A stretch of 64,000 bases of DNA from Solen grandis (taxonomy: Eukaryota > Mollusca > Bivalvia > Adapedonta > Solenidae). Position 1 is the first letter of the stretch; each line of letters starts with the position of its first letter. Shown here piece after piece: positions 11,161 through 22,929 of this stretch. Location: NCBI GenBank assembly GCA_021229015.1, contig CM037781.1, forward strand, positions 42,725,978 through 42,789,977, read 5' to 3'. A program made the position numbers and the translations under genes. The notes beneath the pieces are model-generated. The model searched no databases, had not been told where the DNA came from, and saw only the letters and a list, made by a program, of their open reading frames with translations.

Positions 11161-11406
11161 AGCCAAAACTTTCAAAACAAGACTGGTAGAAAACAACAGA
11201 AGAAGAGAAGAAAAACAGTGAATATGTATATACTTAAGAGTTCCAAATATAAACCGCTTTCAACCCGGTAGACAAGTAAGGAGAAACAAATCTGAGATTT
11301 GGGGAAGTATCTACTGCACACACAGACGATGAGATGTGAAGTTGATATTTATATGTTGGTAATAAAGATAGTCACTCTTATACAAAAAATTAAAGAAGGA
11401 ATCAGT

Positions 11407-12378
11407 TTAAGTAAATCTACGGCTACTAGTAATGAATTGATGAAGTGCTTTGAAAATTAGTCTGTTTGTCTCAGCAGGTAGCATGGAGTCGCCGAATAGT
11501 AAAGTGTCCACACTTGGGTGTACATGTAGTTGGTTTAGGCTGTCAATTAGAATGTTTCTTTGGTTTCGGTACATTTCACATTTTAACAAGTAATGAGCGT
11601 TAGTTTCAGGAGTCCCACATTGACAAAGAGGAGAGTCAATTATGTTTCGAGAGAATACGTAGAATTTAAGTTCACTGCATTTCATTCTGAGTCGAGCGTG
11701 TAAAACTTGAACTTTCCTATTACCAAGGTAATAGCAAGAATGTGTATGTGTACGATTCATATTGAGATAACCTTTAAAAGTATTTACAGAGGGTGAATTT
11801 CTTACATTTTCGGGGAGTTCGTTCCACTCGCGCACTACCGACGGTAAAAAGGAATTTGAATATTGAGAGGTACGGGATTCAATACTTCGAAGATTATTCG
11901 CATTGCGAAGATTTAAACGAGTGGCATTACCAACAGACTGCGGAACGAGGGAGGAAAGATATGAAGGAGTTAAATTACTGTACATTTTGTAAAACTGGGT
12001 AAGCCTATGTTCTCTTCTTCTTTCATCAAGAGATTTCCAACTGATTTCCAGATTGAGGTCAGTCAGTGAAACAAGCATAGTAGCACCAGTAACAATACGG
12101 GCACACTCGTTCTGAATTTTGTCTAGTTGATCTTTTTCGTAAAAAGTACAGTTACACCATACTATATCAGCATATTCAAGAATAGGTCGAATAAAGGATG
12201 TATAAATTGTTTCAAGGGACTTGCGATCTAGCACCATTTTAAGCCTACGTAGTATGTGCACTCTTTTCCATGCCTTAGTAGTAATATATTGAATGTGTTC
12301 GTGCCATGAACAATCACCTGACAGAATTACACCTAAATGCTTATGAAATGAGACATCTGGTATTTGCTTACCAAGCAT
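11407..12378 (-). pseudogene. LINE reverse transcriptase, C-terminal part
   Basis: The open frame starts with LGKQIPDVSFHKHLGVILSG, the RT thumb junction, and continues through the LINE C-terminal block (FIRPILEYADIVWCNC, LDKIQNECARIVTGA). It ends with a Cys/His motif CQCGTPETNAHYLLKC, a CCHC-like knuckle found at the end of several LINE clades. It is out of frame with the upstream RT part by one base near 12400. The first Met is arbitrary; this is the continuation of the upstream frame. Confidence 0.85.
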
Positions 12379-12920
12379 AAAAAGAGGGGTGTTGTCCCTG
12401 ATTTAATTTGCGAGATATAAGTAGGGATTCCGATTTGGAAGGATTGAAGGTGACAAGCCATGTTTTAGCCCAATTAGATATTTTTTGGATATCTGACTGA
12501 ATTATTTCTGCAGAAACATCAGGTTGGTCAACTAGTATGTATAGGCTGGTGTCATCAGCAAACAGACTATTTTTGCTTTGTAAGTCATTGACAATATCAT
12601 TAATAAAAATCAAAAAAAGTAGAGGCCCCAAAATCGAACCTTGTGGTACACCAGCACCAATATTAACCCTGCTTGAAACAATTCCTGGAAGAATAACACG
12701 TTGGCACCTGTTACTTAGATAATCTTTTAACCAATCATACAGGTTTCCAGTGATGCCAGCGTTAATGAGTTTGACCATAAGGCCTTTGTGCCAAACCTTA
12801 TCAAATGCTTTACTGATATCAAAAAAGACAGCCCTCACCTCAAGACCAGCATCCAATGCTTTACAAAAGGTATCATACAAAAAGGCAAGTTGTTGAACAG
12901 TAGAATGGCCGGGTAGGAAG
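12368..12920 (-). pseudogene. LINE reverse transcriptase, palm part
   Basis: It reads FLPGHSTVQQLAFLYDTF, FFDISKAFDKVWHKGL, GVPQGSILGPLLFLIFINDI and SLFADDTSLYIL. FADD (12551-12562) is the catalytic Asp-Asp box and the Asp in FFDISKAFD is the other metal ligand. One extra base near 12400 pushes the frame to a stop at 12368. In the minus-strand direction, the residues before FLPGH derive from SINE sequence, so the element starts at about 12920. Confidence 0.85.
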
Positions 12921-13114
12921 CAGCTAATTACAGGTGGAGGAAGACCCCGAATGCACGGAGGCATCCAGGTAGAACCACCGATCTACGGCAAGCCAACTGG
13001 AAGGCTTCCTCACATGAAAACCCGAATGACCCTGCCGGGATTCGAACCCACGCGGTGAGGGGCTGAGTGAGTGTTAAAGTCAGTGACTTTACCCTCTCGG
13101 CCCATGGAGGCCCC
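12921..13114 (-). mobile_element. tRNA-derived SINE copy, joined to the LINE
   Basis: On the minus strand it has an A-box-like GGCCGAGAGGGTAAAGTC, a B box GGGTTCGAATCCC, then the conserved body GAAGGCTTCC/GGAAGCCTTCC and CCTCCACCTGTAATTAGCTG. It stops at TAATTAGCTG, where LINE sequence begins, so the last 70 or so bases of the SINE are missing at the junction. Confidence 0.88.
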
Positions 13115-13318
13115 ACATGCTTCGACAGTATTTCAGTCATATAGCGACGTCCAGCTAATTACAGGTGAAGGAAGACCCCGAATGCACGGAGGCATCCGGG
13201 TAGAACCACCAACCTACCACAAGCCAGCTGGAAGGCTTCCTCACATGAAAACCCGAATGAACCTGCCGGGAATCGAACCTACGCGGTGAGGGGCCGAGTG
13301 AGTGTTAAAGTCAGCGAC
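13115..13318 (-). mobile_element. Second SINE copy, head-to-tail with the first
   Basis: Same family and orientation as its neighbour. It runs from the TCGAAGC tail region to the head near 13318, with the B box variant GGTTCGATTCCC. It lacks the first bases of the tRNA-like head. The two copies form a tandem dimer. Confidence 0.85.
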
Positions 13319-14309
13319 AAAATATACAGCTAACTGAATAAATATGACAGGATACTGTCTTAAAGTAGTTCACTACTTGAATCCCTCTTCATGGCATTGA
13401 TGTCAGTGTTATTGTGGGATGAAACCGGATAATATTGAGAAACGCAGTTGACAAATACCTACGAAATAATAATTTATCAGAAGAATTCAAATATTTCAAC
13501 AAAAAATCGAATATTTGTGAGCAAATGTGTTAAAATTTCTAAAATAAAAGTTTTTGATTTTGATAAATACATGTTGAAAGATATGTTCATAGATATACAC
13601 GAAAATTTTAAAGCCAATTTTGACAAGATGTGTTAGGTAGGTTAGGTAACATTACTTTATTACGAAATCACTTGATTTCATAAGTATTGTAACAGTTTAT
13701 AAACATTTTTTTTGGCATGCTATAATAGGTATAAAATATGTATTTTATCTTAGAAAGTATGGGTGAACTAAGTTTCTGAGATGATTTATGAAAAACATTG
13801 CAACTCTACAAAATCGAAAAATTACATCCCATATGGACAATATTGCTTGATTATGTATTTAGAGTCACCATTGTTATGACTCCGAATTGAAAAAAAATAT
13901 ATCAGTTGACGGGAAATTTATATTTATTATAATCGGTTAATATATCTCAAAATACATTTCCAAATATGTACAATCCCGTAACAAACAACAGTGATCGATG
14001 GAATAATAAGTAAAATATGAATTGAATAATGACTGCTTTCATAAGTCTCTTTGCCACATGGTTCATAAAATGTAATCAAACATTAGAACTGAAATACATT
14101 GTATGTACAGTTGATGTCTTATTCTCAAGAGATAAAAAATACTGGGTTTGTAAAGCTTAAATTAACATCTACATGTAGTTAATATGTAAACAGTATCTTT
14201 AGTGTCAATAATTTCAGTACAAAGATAATTTAATAAAACAATTAGAAAGCAAACTTATTCATGAATCAAAAGATAATGGTAAAACAGCAAATATATCTAC
14301 ATGCATTTT

Positions 14310-14353
<44 letters not shown>

Positions 14354-15020
14354 TAAAATCAACACTTGCATAACTTACTTATCTATAATATTCACTTAAT
14401 TCATAAGCATGTTGTATACAACACAAATGAACAAAATAGACATTAAGAAAGTGGCACAAGATACCTAATGCATTTCTTTGTGTGTAGAATATCTAATTTC
14501 ATAATACAATATTACATGAAATGATCATTAAGATAGCACTAATTACAAAATGATCATACGAGATAAACATAACTTTCCATATATAATTGAAACATTTACT
14601 AATTCATAACATTGTTTGATATCAAATTGATAAGCTGTACTTAATAATCGTATTACATCAACTATGATACCTCTAAAGGACGTAATGGTTTAATTGTATT
14701 AAATTGTAATTTTTTCATTCTGAACAAACATGAAAGGAGTCAATCAGCAAAACATCTAAATTTCTAACACTATAAGTATAATTTAACTATGCATAACTAT
14801 TTATCATTTATGATACTAACATGCATATGGAGGAAGCCGTTTTGTACATTACAAGCGAAACATTTCTCTATAAATTCTAAAATTTTTATAGCTTGATTTA
14901 ATTTGTAGTACATGTGGTAGCATGAAAAGTAAACAGAAAGCATAAAAATTTTACAACTCTTTATTATAATGTTGATTTTCCTTATAACAAATGTGAATGG
15001 AGCGTGCCCCGATACAATGA
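13319..15020. other. AT-rich stretch without recognisable genes
   Basis: Short, stop-rich frames only. The single clear feature is the (AC)n run at 14311-14351. Confidence 0.7.
14311..14351. repeat. (AC)n microsatellite
   Basis: A pure AC dinucleotide run of about 41 bases. Confidence 0.97.
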
Positions 15021-15300
15021 GCCTAATGCTAACAAATAACTACAACGCATAAATGATAAAAATTAACTTTGTAAACTTTAACCCTTATTAGATCTAACTA
15101 TCATATGCTACTTTAAGGTAATTACAACAACCACATTATAAATGTTCACTTAAAATCTAACTGGTAAGATAGCACAGATAATCATGTTAATAACAACAAC
15201 ACATTATGCTCGCAAGCTTGCGCAAAAATGTCTTTATAACAAATGTAATGTCACAAGCAACACCTAAAAGCGACAGCAACATTCCTGGCGTAAAGATATA

Positions 15301-16513
15301 GACATGGTATCCCGTTTGTACTAAATCCTAATGTAATCTTAAGCTTCATATGTCACTTTAAATAATAATAGCAAAGCAATAAACTGTTTTTACTCAAAAT
15401 CATGACGTACGTAACATAGCAAAACACATCTGTAATGACATAAGTTTGGCCGCAGCTGATGGCCGCCGATGGCATAACGAAGGTTCACGCCGTTAAACGG
15501 GACCCGGCACTTCTGGTTGGTAAAGAATTGATGGACTTGCCGACATTGAACAAACACAGTGCGACGAATACCTGAAACATATATGACACAGAAAAGCAGG
15601 CGGACTCTTTTAAAACACGGCAAGGGTGGGTGGGTTAAGCAAAATAAATATGGAGATATATTTTACCTTGCAATCCTTTGGAAGCGGGAAATAGAGAGGC
15701 GGTGAGCCGTTATTTCTATACGCTCGTAAAAATTAATTTGCTGAAATGAATTAATAAACCGAAAGGTCGGAAAGAAAAAAAAACTGTTTAGAGTTTGTCC
15801 CCAAACAACCTGCGCTATTCTAATTAATAGCGCTCCTTGTTTGGGAGACAATGGAAAAGCAGAAAAGGAGAAAGCAAACACAAATTTGTAACCTCTATAT
15901 AATTGTTTGATTTTCCCCCCATTCTGACAAAGACTGAAGGGAGCGTTCTGCTACCCGACAACGTAGCCTTATCTAAATCTACTAATAATAACGCATATAA
16001 GGGGGTAAAAATTTACTAAGATGCATAACTATTTTAATACACCTTTTATTTAAGATACCCTAACAATGGCGGATATGGGCGTGACCCCGTTTTCAATGGT
16101 TTAAATTGTAACAAAACCACAAATGTTTCATAAATGCACATTAAAAATTAACTTGTAAATGAAGCACATGATTAGCATACAAATGTTACTAAGCGAACAA
16201 CACCACATAAAATGTCTTCAGCAAAATGTCTCTGCGTCAGCAATAAAATGTATTCTTTATAACCTAAATGTAATGCAGGTGCCGCACAATAGCAATATGG
16301 CACCTAATATATAAGCACAAGCAACATATCCCGGGACCCGAACGCATACAAGAAGTATAGACATGGTATCCCGTTTGTACTAAATCCTAATGTAATCTTA
16401 AGCTTCATATGTCACTTTAAATAATAATAGCAAAGCAATAAACTGTTTTTACTCAAAATCATGGCGTAACAGCAAAACACATCTGTAATGGCTTAAGTTT
16501 GGCCGCAGCTGAT
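15301..16513. repeat. Direct duplication, copies 1059 bp apart
   Basis: About 155 bp starting GACATGGTATCCCGTTTGTA at 15301 is repeated almost exactly at 16360, ending near GGCCGCAGCTGAT in both copies. Small indels distinguish the copies near the Ts of CATGACGTACGTAACATAG versus CATGGCGTAACAG. Weaker similarity precedes both, suggesting a larger old duplication. No coding capacity was recognised between them. Confidence 0.85.
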
Positions 16514-17440
16514 TGCAAAATGGGAGAGAAATGAATGATTAGGAAAGCAAATAAGTCTAAAGATTCGTTCCATGCACTGCATCACTTAATTCCATAGTTA
16601 GTAAAAACATTTTGAATTATTTTCATAAAGATATGTTTCTTTTTGTCATAATATATTACATATAGTTTGTAATTGTTTTAAATAGATTTTAATCGTAAGA
16701 AGAGCATTGCTTCTCTATAAAACCTAAACAATATTAAGATTCATTAAGATTCATTTAGTAGACAACAATACATAAGTCCGCATTTCGAGATACCTAATCA
16801 TTGGGGATTTTTTTCTTCACGGCATCATATGAAAGGGTTGTATTTTTTCATCTTATTTCATTTAAGTACAAATACTACATGATTGATTCAGTTTTATAGA
16901 TAAAACCTTGTTACTCTACGAGAATTATTCCATTGACTACATTACCTAATTTCATATATAAATTAACGATGATACATACGATGTTTTCCCCTCATTTTAC
17001 GATTTGATGGATATATATGTTTATTTTAAAGTAGAATAAATAGATTACATATATGGTATAGTTTTGATTTTTGGAAAAAAAATATTCGCCTACTTTACCA
17101 TGGACAAAATACTTGATTCTGTTTTTAGAGAAACCGTTTTAATACCAAATAGTTATAAACCGTTTCCTCTTGGTACGATATAAAATGTTAGTTGAAATGT
17201 TTTATTGTGTAAACGTTGAGCTTTCCTATTTTGTGTATATTTACCAATTAAAATGCTTTACTGTATGTATACAAGGTTGCCAAAAATATAAACATAAGAT
17301 ATTATCATCTGCAATCACCAGATCATTATTACAGAGAAAATAGGAAGCTCCAGATACTCGTATATGATGGTAGATAAAGATTAGAGTGCAGTTCACTAAA
17401 TCATCATTTACACATCCATGATGCACGTGCGGAGACCGCT
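16514..17440. other. AT-rich stretch without recognisable genes
   Basis: Nothing beyond short frames was seen. AAAATATAAACATAAGATATTA occurs here near 17282 and again near 18105, a small dispersed direct repeat. Confidence 0.6.
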
Positions 17441-17618
17441 GTGGGTTCGAATCCCGGTAGGGACTTCGGATTTTTCATGTGAGGAAGCCTTCCAGCTGGC
17501 TTGCGGTAGGTCGGTGGTTCTACCCGGGTACGTCTGTGTACTCGGGGTCTTCCTCCACCTGTAATTTGCTGGACGTCGCTTTATGATTGAAATGCTATCG
17601 CAGTGACGGTAAACCCCA

Positions 17619-17658
<40 letters not shown>
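17441..17658 (+). mobile_element. 5'-truncated SINE with (CAA)n tail
   Basis: It begins at the B box GTGGGTTCGAATCCCGG and runs through the conserved body (GGAAGCCTTCCAGCTGGC) to GTGACGGTAAACC. It ends in a (CAA)n run from about 17620 to 17658. The A box is missing. The CAA tail differs from the TCAAG-type tails of the other copies. Confidence 0.85.
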
Positions 17659-20058
17659 AACGTGCGGAGAGATTAAAACCACTGAACACTACTTGTTATA
17701 TTGTCAAAACTATACGCAACACCGGACAACACACATGTCAAACCTATCGTGTTCTCTACTTATCTAGAACCTTCTTTACGGGTCAACATTATGTACTCAA
17801 AAATTAATTACTTTTCAGTATAATTCAGTCTTACATCCAGGCAACTGGCCGTTTCGATACTCACTATCTTCCCATCCTTATCTCTCTCTCCCCCCGTCTC
17901 CCTCTCACTCTCTTTTATACGTATAATTATAAATAATATCATAATTATTTGTATTTTAAAAAATTTGGAGAAAAGTTTATATAAATTTCTAAGAAACTCT
18001 CATCCAAAAGCTGTATTCAATTAATGATTATTTACTTGTAAATGCATATAATTGAAAAAAATATTGTTTAATCTAACATAACAATTACACTATATTTTCG
18101 CCAAAAATATAAACATAAGATATTAAAGATATAAACATCTGTAATAATAAAATATTTTCTATGTAAAAATGAATTATTTTGAATCTGTTTTTTTAAGTGA
18201 TTCAAAATTTCATTCGAGATGAAAATCGCACTCAAATATTCTTTAATATGGGTCGTCATTATCAGTGTATGGGCAAACTAGACCGTATTGTCTGCAAACA
18301 ACAGCATAAATATCTTGAATTTGTCTGCTGTAAATTTTCTTCATCTACAACACTATTCATAAACACATCGAATCAAAAACATATCGATATAGAAAAAAAT
18401 CGACATAATCGTTTGTATTTGATATAAAAGACCAGACAGGATCATCTTTCATTGAAACCTTCATAGGATATTTAAACATGTAAAACATCACGTAGATATA
18501 GCTATGCTGCGTATAAATATTAAAAATAATGTTAATTCGATAATAGGATTAAGTTGCACCTGCATCTGTTTCACAAGTCAATCATATTATTCATAGTGTA
18601 ATGGTATACAGACACTTACTTAAGTCGTTTAAGTAAACCAAACTTTATGCATATTAGATAAATTTACATAAACACATTACAGTCTGTATATATGCTGTAT
18701 AAATCACAAGTACGATTCACATACACCTCTTGTGAAGACTGGAGACACAGTCAACGATAATGACATTAAATTTGGGTTTCCTCTGACTCATAAACCATGC
18801 ATGGATGAGAAGTTATCCAATTCATCTGTGAATATTTTGAATATTGAATCGGTATATGTATATATTTCAGGTAACGAGTCACTATCTTATGAGCGCTTAA
18901 TTCACATTCGCATTAGAAAACTTTATATTATTTGCTCCTTTCGAATGATAAATATCGGTATTTATTCATTTTACGATTGTATTACGACCATTTTCGTATT
19001 TCTTCTCTGATAAAAGTACATGAATATGCTTATATAACGTCATCACTTTATTTTTCACATGGATATTTTTCTCTCTCTTTCAACAAAACTACTTATAAGC
19101 CTTCTCTGATATTTATTGATATTCATTTTATGGTACTAATATAATAATGAAAAACTACCGCCATTTGACTAAAAAGTCTTGGCCTGACTGCCAAGTTACA
19201 AATATGATATTATTTATGAATTACTTGACATTGAATCAAATTGTGTATTCATGGATGTTGTAAGGACATGGGCTTAAAATCCCAACAGAATTTCAAAGTA
19301 AAACTTGAAACTTGAATATAAGACTTTCTTACTGAATCCACGACTTTGTGTCAAATAAAATACAATCTCTCTTTCCTAATTATATAACAGTTTTACTTTC
19401 CCCTCGCCCGGTGATACTCCTTTTGAATAACATAACAGCGATTTAGCTTAATGAGTGTAACCATAAACTTAAATGATTTCATGATTTCAAATACTTATGT
19501 TGTACTACATAAAATGCTCGGATGAGTGTTTTAGAAAATGCTGTGTTGTAATATGACTACAAATAGATCGAATAAGGAAACACAGAAAGCTCCTAAGAGA
19601 AATCAAACATATATCTAAAATGAACTTACTTGAGAAATTGAGCATTCTTTGACAACGATTATAATCCTTTTAAAGTGTAGCATAGAAGGATTCGGTAAAA
19701 TACTTATTTTATTAATTTGTTACTTTATATGGTCTTAAACAATAACCTTATTAAACGAAGTTACAGGTTAAATAAAGATTAGATAATATATTTTAATACA
19801 TTTGTACTTTTTTCCCAAATTATTTATGCTTTTATATCATTTACGATAGAGTCATTTTTGAATGGAATCCCTTTACCAGACACGGTGTTTTAATAAATTT
19901 TCTAATCAATTCGATCGTTATCATTGTAAATTATTGAACTATTAAAGTAGTCTACTATTTTTTGTCGTAGAGATACCCAGATACTTCGAATATAGGAAAA
20001 ATGTGAGAGTCAGCACTATTTAAATAATTTCTTAAGTAGTGTCTTTTTGAAAAGATCC

Positions 20059-20060
<2 letters not shown>
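17659..20060. other. AT-rich stretch without recognisable genes
   Basis: No homology-like reading frame, RNA gene or repeat of note. There is a CT-rich run near 17880-17915. Confidence 0.65.
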
Positions 20061-20113
<53 letters not shown>

Positions 20114-20140
20114 GGGAGAGAGAGAGAGAGAGAGAGAGAG
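20061..20140. repeat. Compound microsatellite (AC)n(AT)n(GA)n
   Basis: An AC run to about 20098, then an AT run, then a GA run to about 20140, all contiguous. Confidence 0.95.
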
Positions 20141-21575
20141 CATTGGATTAAAAATATTTGCATTTTAAAGTTAAATTAATTTCCAAACAAATTAATGTAA
20201 TACAAAAAAAGTATAAATATCTTTAATTCATAAACTTTAAAGAAAATAATATTAAATGTTTAACAAGAATAGAATACGAACAATTGTATGTTATTATCTT
20301 CACGGTGCAACTCTTTATTATTCAGTATATTTTTATAACTACAGTCAACCCTTGATATACCGGCATTGTTTGTAAATCTCGATCGAGAACTGCTGCCGAT
20401 ACCGGAAGCCAAATTTGCTGTTGTTAAGAGGTTAGTAAATCCGCCACATGACTTGAAGTGCAGGAACCCGAGTATACCATTGTATTGAATGCCGATCGTC
20501 AATTGATCAATTTCTTACGTTTAAATGATTTATAAGATGCCTAGAGATAAGATACTAGTAAAAAAAACATTGAAAACAAATATTTAAATGTTGAAATTTT
20601 ATGTATAATTTTGTTACCATCCAAGCTTTGAATAAAACATGCATTTTGCAGTAAATCTGAGTGATAAACACATTTTTACTTTAATAAAAACATCAGAACT
20701 CTGACGCTTTTAAGATTAAAATTTTCGATATCATTAATTTTTAAATAAAACCATCAATTGCCTCATAAATATGACGCCATGTCGCAGGTTTTGATATTGA
20801 AATTACATCAAACGGCATAATTGATTTGTAAAACATGACTTGATGCTGAAACGGTCGAAGAACAAGTATGTATTCGTTTTTGTGCTGGTCTGCGTGAGAC
20901 TTTACGTGATGTTAGCTTGTTGCCATGCAAATGTATTAAATCAACCTAATAAAATATTTTGGTAATGAAGCATATCAAGGAATACGCCCTGGCGTACAAA
21001 AAGGATAAAAGCCGTTCTTAAAAGGAATGGTTTTATAGTAAAAAATATTTCTGTTCGGTTTGTACGTGCAACTACTTTTGATCCAAACGTTTGCACCATA
21101 TCATATGGTGGACACGAAATCTAAGGATAGGCGTGTGAAGGTAATCTTTGCATACGAGAGAAGGTCAAGGACACTACCCGTAACAATTTATCAAGTAACT
21201 TTAGACTAGCAAATTCACGTATCATATGTATAAGCAGCCATCCATAATTATCATATTAATTTTATCGAGGGTCTTCTTTAATTTTGTGTTATCAATAAAT
21301 AAATATTGACAAAGAAGACATTATATACCTCGCTATTAAAGAAACATTTAAGTGCTCAGTCATGGATTATTTCTAGCATATTCATAAAGGCTTTCCGAAA
21401 ACCTGCGACAAACATATGTTTTTTTCTATGTTTATTCTTATTATTATTCATATTCCAAACACTTTCTTATATGTTTTATTCACGTAATAATCTTTGAGAT
21501 ATATCTTTGACATTCACACCATATGTAGTCTAGCGCACCATAGGGTTTGACATCAAATGGACGTCATTTTACGTT
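20141..21575. other. AT-rich stretch without recognisable genes
   Basis: A GC-richer patch at about 20340-20500 (containing TACCGGCATTG and TGCAGGAACCCGAGTATACC) looks like a repeat fragment but could not be assigned. Otherwise nothing was seen. Confidence 0.5.
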
Positions 21576-21579
21576 ACAA

Positions 21580-22240
21580 GTATGGAACGCCACAGCTGTC
21601 TTATGTTCGGTATTGATGTTTAGATGAGTCCATATAGCATTTTGAGGGATCGTGTTATCATCATGTGGGATTGTTATGTTATCTTGTTGGGTTGTTGTAT
21701 CACCATGTGAGGTTGTAATGTCATCTTGTTGGGTTGTTATATCATCAAGTGGGGTTGTGGTTTTAATCATTATATGAGATATTATCATGTGGGGTTGATT
21801 TGCCATTTTGGGTGGAGCAGTTGTCCTTCTGCGATGTCCACTTGACTTAATGTGTGGTACAGTTGTTCTTCTGTGATGTCCACTTGACTTATGTGTGTGC
21901 GTTCGTTTATTGTTTTCATTACTCCTGATTGTGATCGATTGATAAGTATTTTATCCTGTTCATTATTATGCTGACATGTACAGGTAGTGTGCTGTGATGT
22001 TGTTCTCTCCTATGTGGTTCATTCGGCACATGTAATGTTCGGATGAAGTCCGAAATGTTGCGAAATGACGATACCGAGTTGGTTTACCGTTATTTCCTTA
22101 TTTCACTGTTTTCCTGTTTTCATTTATTTAACGTTGTATGTTAAAGGACAACCCATATTTTAAGACCCCTCGTGTTAGACAATATACAAGTATATTTGCC
22201 AACTTTTGAAGTTGCAAAAAGTCACATTCTAGTAGTATTT
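21580..22240 (-). repeat. Left arm of a large diverged inverted repeat
   Basis: It is the reverse complement of 24740-26535 with scattered differences. The shared blocks are GAACGCCACAGCTGTCTTAT (outer end), TGCCATTTTGGGTGG, the phrase GATGAAGTCCGAAATGTTGC, and ACAATATACAAGTATATTTG (inner end). This arm holds only about two units of the 42-bp minisatellite (about 21815-21890), against about 29 in the right arm. Confidence 0.85.
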
Positions 22241-22300
22241 TTCTGGGGCGTAGCTTGGATTCACTAAATGTGTAGGTATGTTTTCCTACCGCGGAGGATC

Positions 22301-22454
22301 TGTCGGGGGACTTTGGATATTTGCATGGCCGTGTGAACAATCTGATTGGTTTTGAGGCTTTCTTTTTAATGGGAATATGTCGGGGGACTTTGGATATTTG
22401 CATGGCCGTGTGAACAATCTGATTGGTTTTGAGGCTTTCTTTTTAATGGGAATA
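22301..22454. repeat. Perfect 77-bp tandem duplication
   Basis: The 77 bp starting TGTCGGGGGACTTTGGATAT at 22301 is repeated without a change at 22378-22454. Identical copies imply a recent event or an assembly artefact. Confidence 0.95.
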
Positions 22455-22679
22455 TACCCATTTTATGTAGATTTTCAAGCAATTATTAAATACTCATTAG
22501 TAGCCTTTACACTCATGACTCTCACTCATAACGCTCTGAGAACAAACGTGCATCTAGATCAGTTGTATGTAAGCACCTAATATCATGAATTTGTAATAAT
22601 TATTGTTACGTGTGTGTGTTTGAATTACACGTGAGACATTAGAGTTTTTATTTAATACTTTTTGTTGAAATACTCACGT

Positions 22680-22929
22680 GGGGCCTACGTGGTCAAGAGG
22701 GTAAAGTCGCTGACTTTAACACTCACTCAGTCCCTCACCGCGTGGGTTCGAATCCCGAATTTTATTCGGATTTTCATGTGAGGAAGCCTTCCAGCTGGCT
22801 TGCGGTAGGTCGGTGGTTCTTCCCGGATATTTCCGTGCATTCGGGGTCTTCCTCCACCTGTAATTAGCTTGACGTTGCCGTATGACTGAAATACTGTCGA
22901 GGCGACGGCAAAAATCAAATAGTCAAGTC
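22680..22929 (+). mobile_element. Full-length SINE
   Basis: Starts GGGGCCTACGTGGTCAAGAGG (A box region), B box GGGTTCGAATCCC at about 22742, then the conserved body and the tail AAATAGTCAAGTCA. It has an unusual TTTTATTC replacement just after the B box. It is the best reference copy in the window. Confidence 0.9.

Larger units (their letters stand above)
11161..12920 (-). mobile_element. 5'-truncated non-LTR retrotransposon (LINE)
   Basis: The minus-strand copy keeps the reverse transcriptase from its middle fingers and palm to the C-terminus, plus about 240 bp of 3' UTR. The 5' end stops abruptly at about 12920, where SINE sequence begins. 5' truncation is the usual outcome of target-primed reverse transcription. 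Confidence 0.85.

Noticed and set aside
15301..16513. LTR retrotransposon with paired terminal repeats
   Set aside because: No gag/pol, primer-binding site or TG...CA ends; the interior of about 900 bp is non-coding.
17441..17453. tRNA gene suggested by GGGTTCGAATCCC
   Set aside because: Only a B box is present and the acceptor and anticodon stems are missing; the downstream body identifies a SINE. The same holds for the other B boxes in the window.
12441..17700. Several 60-90 codon frames overlapping the B box and GGAAGCCTTCC blocks
   Set aside because: They are SINE sequence read as protein; the same peptide fragments recur wherever a SINE copy lies.
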